From the NCBI GenBank assembly GCA_013298865.1, contig JAAFJL010000011.1, forward strand, positions 1 to 54,857: 54,857 nt of DNA, given 5' to 3'. This document shows, piece after piece, positions 47,339 to 54,857 of this stretch. The position numbers and the translations under genes were made by a program. Within the stretch, counting starts at the first letter, position 1. Each line of letters opens with the position of its first letter. The stretch comes from Cytophagales bacterium (lineage in GTDB: Bacteria; Bacteroidota; Bacteroidia; Cytophagales; Spirosomataceae). The notes below the pieces were generated by a model. The model saw only the letters and a program-made list of their open reading frames with translations. It was not told the origin of the DNA and made no database searches.

Positions 47339-48550
47339 ATGAAAAAAATTATCCTAACCGCTGGATTATTAGCAGGAATGTTGTTTAGAACTTCTGGACA
47401 AAATACTTCTGATAAAAACGAGTATTACGAAAAACGCCAACTCAAAGTTGACGAGGTAAATTTAGTAACCAGTTATTACCACCAAGAAGGTAATAATTCT
47501 GCCGTGACTGGAGGAATTGGTACTGAGAAATTATCGGATTATGCCAACTCGATAGACTTGAAATTGTCTAAGTTTGATGCTAAGAATCGGCAACATAATT
47601 TCACGCTTGATTTTAATATAGATTACTATACTTCGGCATCTTCAGACAATATTGACCCAAGAAGTATTTCATCGGCTTCGAGTGCCGACATCCATGTTTA
47701 TCCTTCTATTACTTGGAGTATGAAAGACCCTAAAAATCATACTACCAAAGGTGCATCATACTCATTTTCAAGTGAATACGATTATCAATCACACGGTTTT
47801 ACTTTGAATTGGGCAAAGGCTTCAAAAGATAATAACAGAGAATTTAGTGTTAAAGGAAGTGCATTTTTGGACAGAGCAAGTATCATTTTACCCGTAGAAC
47901 TCAGAACGGTTTCTACCACAACAATTCAAGGCAGAGGTGGTGGAAAGCTCGAAACAAAACCACGGAATTCTTATAGTTTAGCCCTTTCGCTTTCGCAGGT
48001 AATTAATGATAGATTACAGGTATTGGTAGTTACAGAACCATCTTATCAAGAAGGTTTTTTGAGTACATCTTTTCACAGAATTTTTTTTACAGACGGAAAA
48101 GAAAATATAGAACGCTTACCAGGGAATCGCTTAAAACTTCCGATTGGAGTTCGAGTAAATTATTTTTTAGGTGATAATACGATTCTCAGAGGGTTTTATC
48201 GTTTTTATGCAGATAGTTGGGGAATGGTTGCCCACACGATTAATTTAGAGGGTTCTTATAAAATTACGCCATTCGTTTCCGTCAGTCCGTATTACAGGTT
48301 CAATGCCCAGACTGCGGTTGATTATTTTGAGGCTTACGGCAAACATGACCCCACTAAATTGTACCACACCAGTGACTATGATATTGGAGAAATCAACACA
48401 AACTTCATCGGTTCAGGAATAAGATTAGCACCTGTTAATGGAGTTTTGGGTATGAAACATTGGAGTAGCATAGAACTTCGCTATGGCTATTACACTCGCT
48501 CGACAGGTATGGTTGCCAATATTATTACTTTGCACACAAAGTTTAAGTAA
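47339..48550 (+). CDS. DUF3570 outer-membrane beta-barrel protein
   Basis: A 403-residue protein with a signal peptide (1-20). The body is made of alternating amphipathic strands (for example VNLVTSYYHQEG, FTLDFNIDYYTSASSDNIDP, HGFTLNWAKASKD) ending in a phenylalanine-containing strand (IITLHTKFK), as in outer-membrane barrels. The DEVN...SYYHQEG opening and the DIDPRSIS-like segment match DUF3570. It starts 12 bases after DUF4266. The set Trx-ApbE-DUF4266-DUF3570 recurs in other bacteria; an envelope redox or flavin role is a guess from ApbE. Confidence 0.85.
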   Translation: MKKIILTAGLLAGMLFRTSGQNTSDKNEYYEKRQLKVDEVNLVTSYYHQEGNNSAVTGGIGTEKLSDYANSIDLKLSKFDAKNRQHNFTLDFNIDYYTSASSDNIDPRSISSASSADIHVYPSITWSMKDPKNHTTKGASYSFSSEYDYQSHGFTLNWAKASKDNNREFSVKGSAFLDRASIILPVELRTVSTTTIQGRGGGKLETKPRNSYSLALSLSQVINDRLQVLVVTEPSYQEGFLSTSFHRIFFTDGKENIERLPGNRLKLPIGVRVNYFLGDNTILRGFYRFYADSWGMVAHTINLEGSYKITPFVSVSPYYRFNAQTAVDYFEAYGKHDPTKLYHTSDYDIGEINTNFIGSGIRLAPVNGVLGMKHWSSIELRYGYYTRSTGMVANIITLHTKFK

Positions 48551-48573
48551 AATTCTTCCGAATTTCCTTTCTG

Positions 48574-48624
48574 AAAATACTCATTCCTAACAATAGCGAT
48601 TTTTGTTAGGAATGAGTATTTTTG
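48574..48624. terminator. Terminator after the DUF3570 gene
   Basis: A perfect 20-bp stem (48574-48593 and 48603-48622, core ACTCATTCCTAACAA) with a 9-base loop, followed by a short T-rich tail. It ends the Rieske-to-DUF3570 run and lies just before the next gene. Confidence 0.9.
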
Positions 48625-48640
48625 TATAAAATTAAAAAAT

Positions 48641-49519
48641 ATGATAATTGCCAATCCGATATATGATACTGTTTTTAAGTTTTTGATGGAAGACCCTTCC
48701 ATTGCTAAAAGACTTATCTCTGCTATTATCGGTGAAGAGATTTTGGAATTGGAAGTTAAACCCCAAGAACAAACTTCTCCTTCTAATAAGTATTTACTCA
48801 CCATTTTTCGGGTAGATTTCAAAGCCATCATCCGTACAAAAGAAGGTGGAGAAAAAAAGGTGTTAATTGAATTACAAAAAAGTAAAAATGCTTTTGATGT
48901 CATGCGTTTTAGGCATTACATCGGGACAAATTACAGTAATTCAGACGATATTAACGGTTTTAAAGCTATTTTGCCAATTGTTCCAATCTATTTTTTAGGA
49001 TTTAATTTGAGCATTCCACGTCCAATTCTCAAAATTGGTAGACAATATCAAGATGTTTCAACTGGAGAAATCATTAATCAGAAAGATGGTTTTATAGAGA
49101 ACCTTAGTCATGATTGTTTTGTAGTTCAAATTCCTAATTTACCTACTGACACTCAGACCAAGTTGGAGAAAATTTTATCTATTTTTAATCAAAAATGGGT
49201 ATTTGATAAAGACAATAAATGGTTACTAAGTTTCAATGATGATAACGTTGAAGATGAAGATGTTAAAATGATTCTCAGAAGATTATCATTAGCTGCTGAA
49301 AGTGAAGTAGTAAAAGAACAAATCAAAGTAGAAGAGACTTTCGATGATTCAATGGATAGGGCTTTAAGAGAAAAAGAAGCTGTAATTGAACAGAAAGAAG
49401 CTGTGATTGAACAGAAAGATGTCGAACTTGGAGAAAAATCAGCATTAATTGAACAAAAAGATGCAGAACTTGAAAAACTGAGAAAGATGTTAGAAAAACT
49501 TCAAAACAATAAATCATAA
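48641..49519 (+). CDS. PD-(D/E)XK nuclease-family protein (Rpn/TIGR01784 type) with repeat tail
   Basis: A 292-residue protein. The N-terminal PD-(D/E)XK core (about 1-160) shows NPIYDTVFKFLMED, FRVDFKA (D59) and KKVLIELQKSK (E77, Q79), typical of the Rpn / putative transposase family. These proteins are nuclease-like and linked to mobile DNA, but this one has no transposon ends beside it. The C-terminus (about 240-290) is a coiled coil of nearly identical heptads (EAVIEQK, EAVIEQK, DVELGEK, SALIEQK, DAELEKL). It is a single gene between two terminators. Confidence 0.85.
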   Translation: MIIANPIYDTVFKFLMEDPSIAKRLISAIIGEEILELEVKPQEQTSPSNKYLLTIFRVDFKAIIRTKEGGEKKVLIELQKSKNAFDVMRFRHYIGTNYSNSDDINGFKAILPIVPIYFLGFNLSIPRPILKIGRQYQDVSTGEIINQKDGFIENLSHDCFVVQIPNLPTDTQTKLEKILSIFNQKWVFDKDNKWLLSFNDDNVEDEDVKMILRRLSLAAESEVVKEQIKVEETFDDSMDRALREKEAVIEQKEAVIEQKDVELGEKSALIEQKDAELEKLRKMLEKLQNNKS

Positions 49520-49556
49520 AAAGAGGGTAGCCAGTTTGTCTGACTACCCTCTTTTT
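49518..49556. terminator. Bidirectional terminator between convergent genes
   Basis: A stem of AAAAAGAGGGTAG (49518-49530) and its complement (49544-49556), with A-runs and T-runs on either side, so it can work in both directions. It serves the PD-(D/E)XK gene on the plus strand and the DEAD-box helicase on the minus strand. Confidence 0.92.
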
Positions 49557-50798
49557 TTACTTCTTCACAAATGTTTTCTTTTTGTGATGAAATGGCTTTT
49601 TCTTGTCATTACTGTTATGACCTCCACTCGAAAAAACTCGTTTTTCTGGTTGGTAAAGTGGAGCTTCTCCCATTCCTTCTGGTAGTGCAATTTTCGGAAT
49701 TTCTCTGCCAATCAAAGCCTCTACTGCTGCAAATTTCCGTTGGTCTTTGTCATTAATAAATGTAATTGCTGTTCCCGTAGTTTCAGCACGAGCAGTACGT
49801 CCGATTCGGTGAATGTAATCTTCTGGGTCATGAGGAGTATTAAAATTCACTACCAATGAAATTCCTTCAACGTCAATTCCTCTTGATAAAATGTCTGTTC
49901 CAATCAGAACTGGGATGGTCTTACTTCTGAAATCTCTCAGAATTTCTTCTCGCTCTTTTTGTTCCAAATCCGAATGAAATGCCTTGACTTTCAGACCAAT
50001 CCGTAATAATTCTATTTCTAATTTCTTAACATTTTCTTTTGTTGAAGCAAAAACTATGACGCTACTATAAGATTTATTGCTCAGAATATGTGTCAATAAA
50101 TTTAATTTCTGAGCATCATAAACCAAGTACGCCTGTTGCAAGATTCCTTCGGAAGGCTTTGATATTGAGATACTTACCTGTGCAGGATTGCTGAGAATCG
50201 TATTTGCCAAAACCCTGATTTTGGGAGGCATCGTTGCCGAAAATAGCAACGTTTGGCGTTCTTTGGGTAGGTATTTTATAATCTTGATGATGTCATCATA
50301 GAAGCCCATGTCTAACATACGGTCGGCTTCGTCCAAAATCAAATGTTGGAGTTGGTCAAAATTGATTTGCCCCATTTGCAACAAAGCGATTAATCTGCCT
50401 GGCGTTGCAATAATAATCTCAGCACCTTCTTCTAATGCTTTCCGTTGTTGAATGAAAGCGTTACCGTCGCCACCACCATAAATCGAAATAGAACTGATAC
50501 CCGTAAAATATCCTAAACCTTCCACTTGCTGGTCAATCTGAGTAGCCAATTCACGAGTTGGAGAAATGATGAGGGTATTCAAATGCCTCTGTTCTTCGGG
50601 GAGAGCAATAATTTTATTGAGAATTGGCAGTAAAAATGCTGCCGTTTTGCCCGTCCCCGTTTGGGCACACGCTATTAAATCTTTGTTCTGAAGAATAAGA
50701 GGAATTGCCTGTTCTTGGATTGGGGTTGGCTTGGTGTAACCCATTGAAAATAAACCATCTAAAAGTTTATCCTCGAAATTAAAATCTTGAAATGTCAA
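49557..50798 (-). CDS. DEAD-box ATP-dependent RNA helicase, RhlE-like
   Basis: A 413-residue helicase with all the family motifs in order: Q-motif region (FSMGYTKPTPIQEQA), motif I AQTGTGKT, Ia PTRELA, Ib TPGR, II DEAD, III SAT, the C-terminal RecA domain, and VI HRIGRTARA. A short basic tail (HHKKKTFVKK) probably contacts RNA. It remodels RNA in ribosome assembly or decay. The length and tail fit the RhlE group. It is monocistronic and read from the minus strand. No odd features. Confidence 0.93.
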   Translation of the reverse strand: MTFQDFNFEDKLLDGLFSMGYTKPTPIQEQAIPLILQNKDLIACAQTGTGKTAAFLLPILNKIIALPEEQRHLNTLIISPTRELATQIDQQVEGLGYFTGISSISIYGGGDGNAFIQQRKALEEGAEIIIATPGRLIALLQMGQINFDQLQHLILDEADRMLDMGFYDDIIKIIKYLPKERQTLLFSATMPPKIRVLANTILSNPAQVSISISKPSEGILQQAYLVYDAQKLNLLTHILSNKSYSSVIVFASTKENVKKLEIELLRIGLKVKAFHSDLEQKEREEILRDFRSKTIPVLIGTDILSRGIDVEGISLVVNFNTPHDPEDYIHRIGRTARAETTGTAITFINDKDQRKFAAVEALIGREIPKIALPEGMGEAPLYQPEKRVFSSGGHNSNDKKKPFHHKKKTFVKK

Positions 50799-51042
50799 TG
50801 TTGAATGTGGTTATTTATAAAACTTGTAAGGCTTATATTTATGAATGAATTTTGTTTTATGGTCAATAAGAATATTATGTTCTCATTTCTTAACTTACTC
50901 AAAGATAATAGGTTAGAATTAGAAAACAGAAAAAAATGCTTCACTCTTGGGGGTTTCCGCAAAGTTATTTGTCTTTATACAATGAAGTACCATAAATATG
51001 GGTCGTGTATCGTGCTTTGCGATTCAGCGTGCAAATATTGCC
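50799..51042. other. Intergenic region before the FecI-type sigma gene
   Basis: It lies between divergent genes (minus-strand helicase, plus-strand sigma) and with the promoter that follows makes a 312-base gap. An open frame at 50805-51068 encodes 87 residues with no gene-like features, so I do not call it. Nothing else is recognised here. Confidence 0.4.
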
Positions 51043-51073
51043 TTTGGTCAAAGATTATTATTTTTTAACTTTG
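51043..51073 (+). promoter_or_regulatory. Bacteroidetes-type promoter for the FecI-type sigma gene
   Basis: TTTG at 51043-51046, 19 bases, then TAACTTTG at 51066-51073: a full match to TTTG-N19-TAnnTTTG. It overlaps an 11-bp inverted repeat (TTTGGTCAAAG at 51043-51053, CTTTGACCAAA at 51069-51079), which may be an operator covering both promoter elements. Confidence 0.75.
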
Positions 51074-51110
51074 ACCAAAATTAAATTGCACCTCTAAAAT
51101 TCAAAGGACA

Positions 51111-51686
51111 TTGCAAATTACAGATAACGACATTTTACAAGCCATTAGACAGGGGAATGAACGTGTTTTTGAAACTTTTTTTCGGAAACATTATCAACCT
51201 CTGTGCAACTATGCCTGTGGAATTCTGAAAGATATGGACGATTCAGAGGAAATTGTCCAAAGTATCTTCATGAAACTGTGGGAACAGCGTCAGGAAATTG
51301 ACATTACTATTTCCTTGAAATCATATTTGTACAGGGCAGTACATAATACTTGCCTAAACAGAATTAAACACCTGAAAGTACAAGACGAGTACCGCCAACA
51401 CGTAGGGTATTTTCTGGAAAATAATCATGAATCCGCAACGGATACTTTGTACAAAAATGAGCTTGAAAAACGCATTGCGGATGCCATAGAATTATTACCA
51501 AAACAATGCCAGATTATTTTTAAAATGAGTCGTTTTGAGGAGTTAAAATACCAAGAAATCGCTGATAAAATGGGACTTTCGGTAAAAACTATTGAAAATC
51601 AAATCGGGAAAGCACTTAAAATTATGCGAACTGAATTGGCGGATTATCTGCCGATGATGATTGCTTTAGGCTATTTTTTGATTTAA
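51111..51686 (+). CDS. FecI-like ECF sigma factor
   Basis: A 191-residue sigma factor of the FecI-like Bacteroidetes group. Region 2 is FRKHYQPLCNYACGILKDMD then EIVQSIFMKLWEQR; region 4 is ELLPKQCQIIFKMSRFEELK then YQEIADKMGLSVKTIENQIG. It seems to begin at TTG (51111); the next in-frame methionine is too far inside region 2. A perfect promoter is 40-70 bases upstream. It is followed by a FecR anti-sigma gene, so it should be held inactive until a surface signal arrives. Confidence 0.92.
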   Translation: MQITDNDILQAIRQGNERVFETFFRKHYQPLCNYACGILKDMDDSEEIVQSIFMKLWEQRQEIDITISLKSYLYRAVHNTCLNRIKHLKVQDEYRQHVGYFLENNHESATDTLYKNELEKRIADAIELLPKQCQIIFKMSRFEELKYQEIADKMGLSVKTIENQIGKALKIMRTELADYLPMMIALGYFLI

Positions 51687-51739
51687 AGTATTGATTATCA
51701 ATCACTAAAATAAGATAAAATAATTTTTTGTACATATAA

Positions 51740-52765
51740 ATGGACATAAATAACGAAAATATTGATGACTTTTTAGCCCGTTATTTGGCTGAAGAGACAG
51801 ACCCAGATGAAACCATAGAAGTGGAAAACTGGGAAAAACTTTCTGATGAAAATCGGAAGGTTACTCGGCAGTCTCGTGCCTTGTGGGAAGGGGCTGCTGG
51901 CATAAAACCAGAGCAACAAGTTGACACTGACGCTGCTTGGTTGAAACTAAAAAATCAGATGAATTCGAGTACCGAGAAAGCTCCTACTCCAGCAATAGAG
52001 TCCAAACCCCTTTTCTCGAAAAAATCTAATTTCGGACAAATCTATAAAGTTGCGGCAAGTGTATTGTTTGCAATGGGTTTTGGTTATTTTATTTATCAAT
52101 TCACGCAAAAATCTTCGACAGAATTTGAAACATTTTCTACTGCACAATTAGCGACTCAGAAAGTATTGCCAGACGGTACTAAAATTTTCTTGAATAAAAA
52201 TTCAAGTATCTCATTTTCAAAGAGTTATTTTTCAGAAAATAGAGAAATCACGCTTACAGGAGAAGCATTTTTTGATGTTTTTCATGATGCAAAACATCCC
52301 TTCGTGATACATACACAAGGCACAGATGTACGGGTTTTAGGAACGTCTTTCAACGTAAGAGCTTACAGCCAAGACGTAAAAGTTTCTGTGAAAACAGGCA
52401 AGGTACAATTCTCGAAAAAATCTAAAAAGATATTTTTGTTAAAAGATGATGAAGCAGTACTAATTGCAGACACTGATAGCATTGTAAAATCTGTGATGAA
52501 AGATAAAAATTTCATGGCTTATATGACTCAAACTTTCAATTTTGAGAATACTCCTCTGAGCCAAGTTGTAGAGACACTTTCTGCTAATTTTGACAAAAAA
52601 ATTATTCTCAAAAATAATGCAACAGCCAACTGCAAATTGACCGCAACTTTTGAAAGAGAAAAATTAGATAAAATCCTTGATTTGATGTCCGAATCTCTGT
52701 CTTTAAAAATTGAAAAGAAATCGGATAATAGCATTGTTATAGAAGGCAATGGCTGTGGGGAGTGA
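51740..52765 (+). CDS. FecR-family anti-sigma factor with DUF4974
   Basis: A 341-residue anti-sigma protein with a cytoplasmic N-terminal domain (1-90, ENIDDFLARYLAEETDPDE), one transmembrane helix (about 97-117, YKVAASVLFAMGFGYFIYQF), a FecR domain in the periplasm (about 125-225, TLTGEAFFDVFHDAKHPFVI-like) and a C-terminal DUF4974 secretin/STN-like domain (about 255-335, FNFENTPLSQVVETLSANFD). It should bind the sigma factor on the inner face and receive a signal in the periplasm. It partners the gene 53 bases upstream. Confidence 0.92.
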   Translation: MDINNENIDDFLARYLAEETDPDETIEVENWEKLSDENRKVTRQSRALWEGAAGIKPEQQVDTDAAWLKLKNQMNSSTEKAPTPAIESKPLFSKKSNFGQIYKVAASVLFAMGFGYFIYQFTQKSSTEFETFSTAQLATQKVLPDGTKIFLNKNSSISFSKSYFSENREITLTGEAFFDVFHDAKHPFVIHTQGTDVRVLGTSFNVRAYSQDVKVSVKTGKVQFSKKSKKIFLLKDDEAVLIADTDSIVKSVMKDKNFMAYMTQTFNFENTPLSQVVETLSANFDKKIILKNNATANCKLTATFEREKLDKILDLMSESLSLKIEKKSDNSIVIEGNGCGE

Positions 52766-52829
52766 TATTTTTCTTCTGTTGTTTTCATCAATCACGGCTT
52801 GCAAAGTTGTGCTACAATTCTAAATTCTT

Positions 52830-54725
52830 TTGAAAATTATTTTACAAAAAATACTGCTTTTCTGTTGGTTTTTGGTACCGAGTTTGGGGTTTTCCAAACA
52901 AAATACGCCTATTCTCGACCGCCTCATTACTGTCCGAATCAACAACGAACGTATGGCTGATGCCTTGGATATTATTGCCAAACAAGGCAATTTCAATTTT
53001 GTCTATAATACCAATCTTGTAGAAATCAATCGACGAATAGATTTAGTGGCAATCAATCGCCCTGTGAGAGACGTTTTGGGGCAAATACTCAAAAATGCTC
53101 CGCTTCGCTACAAAGCAAAAGATAGCTACGTTTTATTGTTGAAAGGCGAGGTAGAAAAACCTCAAAACCTCTATGTGATGGGCTATGTTTTCGACAAGCA
53201 AACGGGTAATAGACTGTCAAACGTGAGTATTTATGAGCGAACCAGTTTGGTATCTGCCGTGACAAATCAATACGGATATTTCAGGATTCGTCTCCCTGCC
53301 GACCGCCTTCCAGCACGTATAATTGCCAGTAAACCAGAGTATCAACAAGAGGCTATTTTAGTAAAAAATGCTACCACAGAATCTTTGGATATTCAACTGA
53401 TAGCCAGAGAATTACCTGTTGAAAAACCAGCACAAATTGATATTGCAGAAATCAAGCAAAAGAACATAATTTTAGCTGATACAATCGACAAAAATCCACT
53501 TAAAAATACCGTAGTTTTAGCTCCAGAACCCAATACGCCAGACCCTTTGGTAAAGAACCTAAATTACGGAAAGAGTATCAAAGACCAATATCAGAAAATC
53601 AAAAGTGGTTTTGCCAATTTCTTTATTTCTGGAAAACAGAAAATTCACACCCGAAACATTTCAGATACGCTTCACCGCCAAGTACAGCTTTCGTTACTGC
53701 CTTTTATTGGTACGAATCATACGCTTTCTGGCAATATCGAAAATGACTATTCTATCAATCTCATTGCTGGTTATTCTTCTGGTGTGCGTAAAGCAGAGTT
53801 CGGCGGTGTACTAAATGCAGTTCGTTTCAATGTGAAAGGTTTACAGGCATCAGGAGTTGGCAATATCGTTGGGGGAAACACAGAAGGCTTGCAGTTGGCA
53901 GGGGTTTTCAATACTGATTTCGGTGATTTTGATGGTATTCAGGCTTCTGGGGTTTTCAATCAAAACTGGCAAAATTTTAAAGGAATGCAGTATTCAAGCT
54001 CGTTGAATATCATTCATAAAAATCTATCTGGTGTACAACTTTCGGGCGGAGTCAATTTGGCAGGAAGTGTAGAGAAGGGTGGACAAATTTCATCGGTAAA
54101 TGTTGTACTGAAATCCTTGAACGGAATACAAATTGGCATTCTGAATTATGCCACAAGGGTCGGACAAAAGGGAAAACAAGTAGGTATTATTAATGTTGCA
54201 GATTCGTCAGTATCAGTGCCAATTGGTCTTATCAGTTTTGTCAGGAAGGGCGGTTACAGAAGATTTGAAATTTCAGCAGATGAGAATCTTGTGTTGAATC
54301 TGGTCTATAAAACAGGTGTTCCAAGATTCTACAATATTTTTAGTTTGGGTTTTGGTGGAAACAACATCGCTAAAGAAAAATATATCGCATACTCAGGCTA
54401 TGGCGTAGGTATAGCAAAGAATTGGGGGCGGAATTGGATGGTAAATCTTGATTTTACAGGAAGTATTATTGGTGAAATTGATAATTCGACAATTAATTAC
54501 GGAGCACTTTATCGTTTTGATATGGGTTTTGAAAAACGAATTTCCAAGTACGCAGCTATTACGTTTGGACCTTCTGTCAAAACACTTTTAATTGATTACA
54601 ATGAAACCCCTTATACTGGCGAGAAACCTTTTCGGGGAATTCCGTCATACCCTACCCTTGCAGCAAACGAAAACTTTACACTGTGGCTGGGCTTACAAGC
54701 AGGTTTGAGATTTGGGAAAAAGTAA
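52830..54725 (+). CDS. STN-domain outer-membrane protein with surface-repeat barrel
   Basis: A 631-residue secreted protein starting at TTG (52830), with a signal peptide (1-22). Domains: STN (about 33-105, ADALDIIAKQGNFNFVYNTN), a carboxypeptidase-regulatory-like domain (about 113-195, VMGYVFDKQTGNRLSNVSI), a linker, then a C-terminal part of GVQLxGxxNxxxxxxxGIQ repeats (about 323-461, for example GLQASGVGNIVGG and GLQLAGVFNT, resembling LA_2272-type surface repeats) and terminal barrel strands ending LGLQAGLRFGKK. It lacks a TonB-dependent receptor plug and is too short for a SusC protein. It stands where FecI/FecR systems usually carry their receptor, so it is the probable signal input. 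Confidence 0.82.
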   Translation: MKIILQKILLFCWFLVPSLGFSKQNTPILDRLITVRINNERMADALDIIAKQGNFNFVYNTNLVEINRRIDLVAINRPVRDVLGQILKNAPLRYKAKDSYVLLLKGEVEKPQNLYVMGYVFDKQTGNRLSNVSIYERTSLVSAVTNQYGYFRIRLPADRLPARIIASKPEYQQEAILVKNATTESLDIQLIARELPVEKPAQIDIAEIKQKNIILADTIDKNPLKNTVVLAPEPNTPDPLVKNLNYGKSIKDQYQKIKSGFANFFISGKQKIHTRNISDTLHRQVQLSLLPFIGTNHTLSGNIENDYSINLIAGYSSGVRKAEFGGVLNAVRFNVKGLQASGVGNIVGGNTEGLQLAGVFNTDFGDFDGIQASGVFNQNWQNFKGMQYSSSLNIIHKNLSGVQLSGGVNLAGSVEKGGQISSVNVVLKSLNGIQIGILNYATRVGQKGKQVGIINVADSSVSVPIGLISFVRKGGYRRFEISADENLVLNLVYKTGVPRFYNIFSLGFGGNNIAKEKYIAYSGYGVGIAKNWGRNWMVNLDFTGSIIGEIDNSTINYGALYRFDMGFEKRISKYAAITFGPSVKTLLIDYNETPYTGEKPFRGIPSYPTLAANENFTLWLGLQAGLRFGKK

Positions 54726-54727
54726 TT

Positions 54728-54747
54728 CCTTAATAAACTTTATTAGG
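54728..54747 (+). terminator. Weak hairpin after the STN protein gene
   Basis: CCTTAATAAA then TTTATTAGG forms a 9-bp stem with one bulged base and almost no loop; there is no T-run. It is just past the stop codon. It may mark the 3' end of the FecI-FecR-STN unit, but the signal is poor. The rest of the window end (to 54857) holds no visible gene. Confidence 0.3.
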
Positions 54748-54857
54748 ATAATTGTTGGAACTTGTGAGATTTTATGTTTTGATTCTGTGTCTTATTCTAA
54801 GATTGTGTAACCCACATCCAATCCAAAAGATATTATCACGAAAGTCAAGATTATTGA

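Noticed and set aside
48641..49519. An insertion sequence around the PD-(D/E)XK protein
   Set aside because: The family is often labelled as a transposase, but the gene is flanked by ordinary terminators and I see no terminal inverted repeats or target duplication.
50805..51068. An 87-residue open frame upstream of the FecI-type sigma gene
   Set aside because: Its composition is not protein-like, it has no recognised motif, and it runs up to the sigma gene's promoter.

Overview
The window is AT-rich DNA from a member of the Bacteroidota, most likely a Cytophagales-type organism (inference). Indicators are a type IX secretion (T9SS) gliding-motility-type C-terminal sorting domain, FecI/FecR sigma/anti-sigma genes with DUF4974, a FucP-type sugar symporter, Bacteroidetes-style promoters (TTTG-N19-TAnnTTTG), no clear Shine-Dalgarno sequences, and the palindromic non-coding intergenic repeats typical of this phylum. 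I saw no rRNA, tRNA, CRISPR array or intact transposase gene.

Layout. (1) 112-7152, minus strand: a catabolic-looking run (in transcription order: ceramidase-like hydrolase, MOSC protein, FucP-like MFS symporter, GH27 lipoprotein, RidA, HemL-like aminotransferase), with a GH28-like secreted protein diverging at 7561. (2) 8758-10525: a LytS/LytTR two-component pair on the minus strand. (3) 10869-11528: a NarL-type regulator with a degenerate receiver, followed by a striking nested palindrome (11534-11610). (4) 11849-41120, plus strand: about 29 kb of consecutive, closely spaced genes for very large secreted proteins, ended by a strong terminator at 41150. (5) 41251-43377: ECF sigma factor, membrane protein and TraB/GumN protein, then a 271-bp MITE-like palindromic element and a convergent MFS exporter. 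(6) 45099-48550: Rieske lipoprotein, thioredoxin, ApbE, DUF4266 and DUF3570 genes. (7) 48641-50798: a PD-(D/E)XK protein and a DEAD-box helicase, convergent over a shared terminator. (8) 51111-54725: FecI sigma, FecR anti-sigma, and an STN-domain outer-membrane protein that is not an ordinary TonB-dependent receptor.

The most interesting part is region 4, which reads as a surface-displayed polymorphic toxin locus. The 2816-residue Ig/PKD-rich protein ends in a complete Hint autoprocessing domain (C2574 to N2707) and a roughly 109-residue tip that aligns with barnase (IFxNR, YRIL and NHFQT blocks). The very next gene ends in a barstar-like domain (YFG then FCDCL, against YYG and LWDCL of barstar). 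The two assignments were made independently and support each other. A second cassette follows: a signal peptide on the C-terminal half of a Hint domain, an unrecognised toxin tip, and two candidate immunity genes. Around the cassettes lie uncharacterised large beta-rich proteins, a ricin/PA14/Fn3 protein, one T9SS type B sorting-domain protein, three GIGT-repeat fibre-like proteins with a shared C-terminal cap, and a beta-roll adhesin ending in an S74-type intramolecular chaperone. The structural genes carry an AACCC(C)AT-like box just before their starts; the cassette genes do not, which suggests the cassettes are exchangeable insertions. That all these proteins form one appendage is inference.
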